A DNA stretch of 64,000 nucleotides, from the NCBI GenBank assembly GCA_037074765.1, contig JBAMDO010000570.1, forward strand, positions 434,001 through 498,000, read 5' to 3'. This DNA comes from Mansonella perstans (Eukaryota > Nematoda > Chromadorea > Rhabditida > Onchocercidae). Below the pieces are notes generated by a model that was not told where the DNA came from, ran no database searches, and worked only from the letters and a program-made list of their open reading frames with translations. Of this stretch, positions 63,352 through 64,000 are shown piece by piece (the stretch's first letter is position 1; each line of letters opens with the position of its first letter). A program made the translations under genes and the position numbers.

Positions 63352-64000
63352 CTGAATAAAAAGGAAAAAACATTGCTTAGATGTCCTGTAATTGAAAAAT
63401 GCTTATTTGCAGATACAATTCCAGCAATAACACACCAAATTGTTTGTTATTAAATTAATGAAATCAAACTAGGAAACAAATAGTTTGAAAAAACCTCGCC
63501 AGGAAATGATAGTGAATTAATTTCCGTGGACATATTAATATATGGTCAATTAGTATTGACCGAATATATTGAAAGGAATTCTCTACGATGCGAAAATGTA
63601 GAAAAAAAAAACTCTCATTAACAGCCCCAGGAATGAATTATCTCCCTTTTTGTCTTCCTCTCAGTTGGTCACCTCTTTTCGTTCCAATTTACAACCATCA
63701 GTTATTCCAATACTGATCACATAGTTTTCTACTTATGCTTAGATCTGGGCTTAAACTTAGGCATAAGCTTAGGGCTTGGGTTTAGGACTTAGGCCTGCGA
63801 TTTAAACATTGTATTTCATGAAGCAAAACTTTATTATATCTTCAAATCCGAACATTATCACTGCTAATGTGAAAAAAATCTTTCGATCCTCAAAATTCTT
63901 CTAAACTGAACGAAAGAGAGAACAAACAGGATTCTACTAAAAGAATATTTTGAACTATCGCCTTTTTGTCTTCTCTTAGTTCTTCTTTTCTTTCCAATTT
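63352..64000. other. Right-hand end of the window, no supported gene
   Basis: AT-rich sequence. A TTTTTGTCTTC...TTTCCAATTT-like phrase near 63650-63692 recurs in diverged form at 63963-64000. A short cluster of TTAGGC-like hexamers lies at 63757-63805. Confidence 0.4.
63757..63805 (+). repeat. Degenerate TTAGGC-like cluster
   Basis: Within about 50 bp there are two TTAGGC, one TTAGGG and one TTTAGGA, with related words (CTTAAAC, CTTATGC) just upstream. TTAGGC is the nematode telomere repeat, but spacing is irregular and there is no true array. Confidence 0.4.

Noticed and set aside
63757..63805. True telomere array
   Set aside because: Hexamers are irregularly spaced and mutated; at most a relic.

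Overview
The window is nuclear DNA from a nematode. It is AT-rich, its genes are broken into many short exons by introns of roughly 40-600 bp, and the gene content is typical of roundworms: a SPE-8/Fer-like SH2-tyrosine kinase, a TTBK-like CK1 kinase and a secreted ShKT plus C-type lectin protein. Several start codons lie 2-9 bases after a pyrimidine-rich AG, as expected for spliced-leader trans-splicing. A parasitic clade III (filarial-like) worm would fit the composition, but that is inference. All gene models were joined by hand from reading frames, GT/AG sites and phase matching. For each complete model the exon lengths sum to a multiple of three.

Layout. 783-4443 (+): SH2-tyrosine kinase. 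5667-9013 (-): an unusual transcription factor with two bZIP domains, one near each end, and a long polyglutamine tract that carries one in-frame TAG. 9021-21.6 kb: about 12.5 kb without a gene I can support, holding tandem repeats, a strong G-run and one possible 5' exon of the bZIP gene. 21.6-22.3 kb (-): fragments of a C6-like cysteine domain, perhaps a pseudogene. 24641-26964 (-): secreted protein with three ShKT domains and a C-type lectin domain. 27609-30507 (+): DCAF13/SOF1 ribosome-biogenesis WD40 protein. 31208-33540 (-): TTBK-like kinase. 34246-37725 (-): chaperonin subunit CCT2. 37957-38505: 25-bp minisatellite of about 22 units. 39151-55358 (+): ASCC3, a tandem-cassette Ski2-like helicase, with probable extra N-terminal exons from 38.7 kb. 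56966-62175 (+): transketolase. 63023-63351 (-): a small uncertain lysine-rich gene.

The genes are mostly independent housekeeping functions (protein folding, ribosome assembly, RNA/DNA helicase, pentose phosphate pathway) next to lineage-typical signalling and secreted proteins; I see no operon-like functional cluster. cct-2 and ASCC3 are head to head and share an intergenic region filled by the minisatellite. The lectin gene and DCAF13 are also head to head. DCAF13 and the TTBK-like kinase converge, as do the SH2 kinase and the bZIP gene.

The most unusual items are the double-bZIP/polyQ gene with its in-frame TAG, two GC-AG introns inside ASCC3, a 13-nt candidate microexon in the lectin domain, and a 29-bp tandem repeat that multiplies an exon end together with its splice donor.
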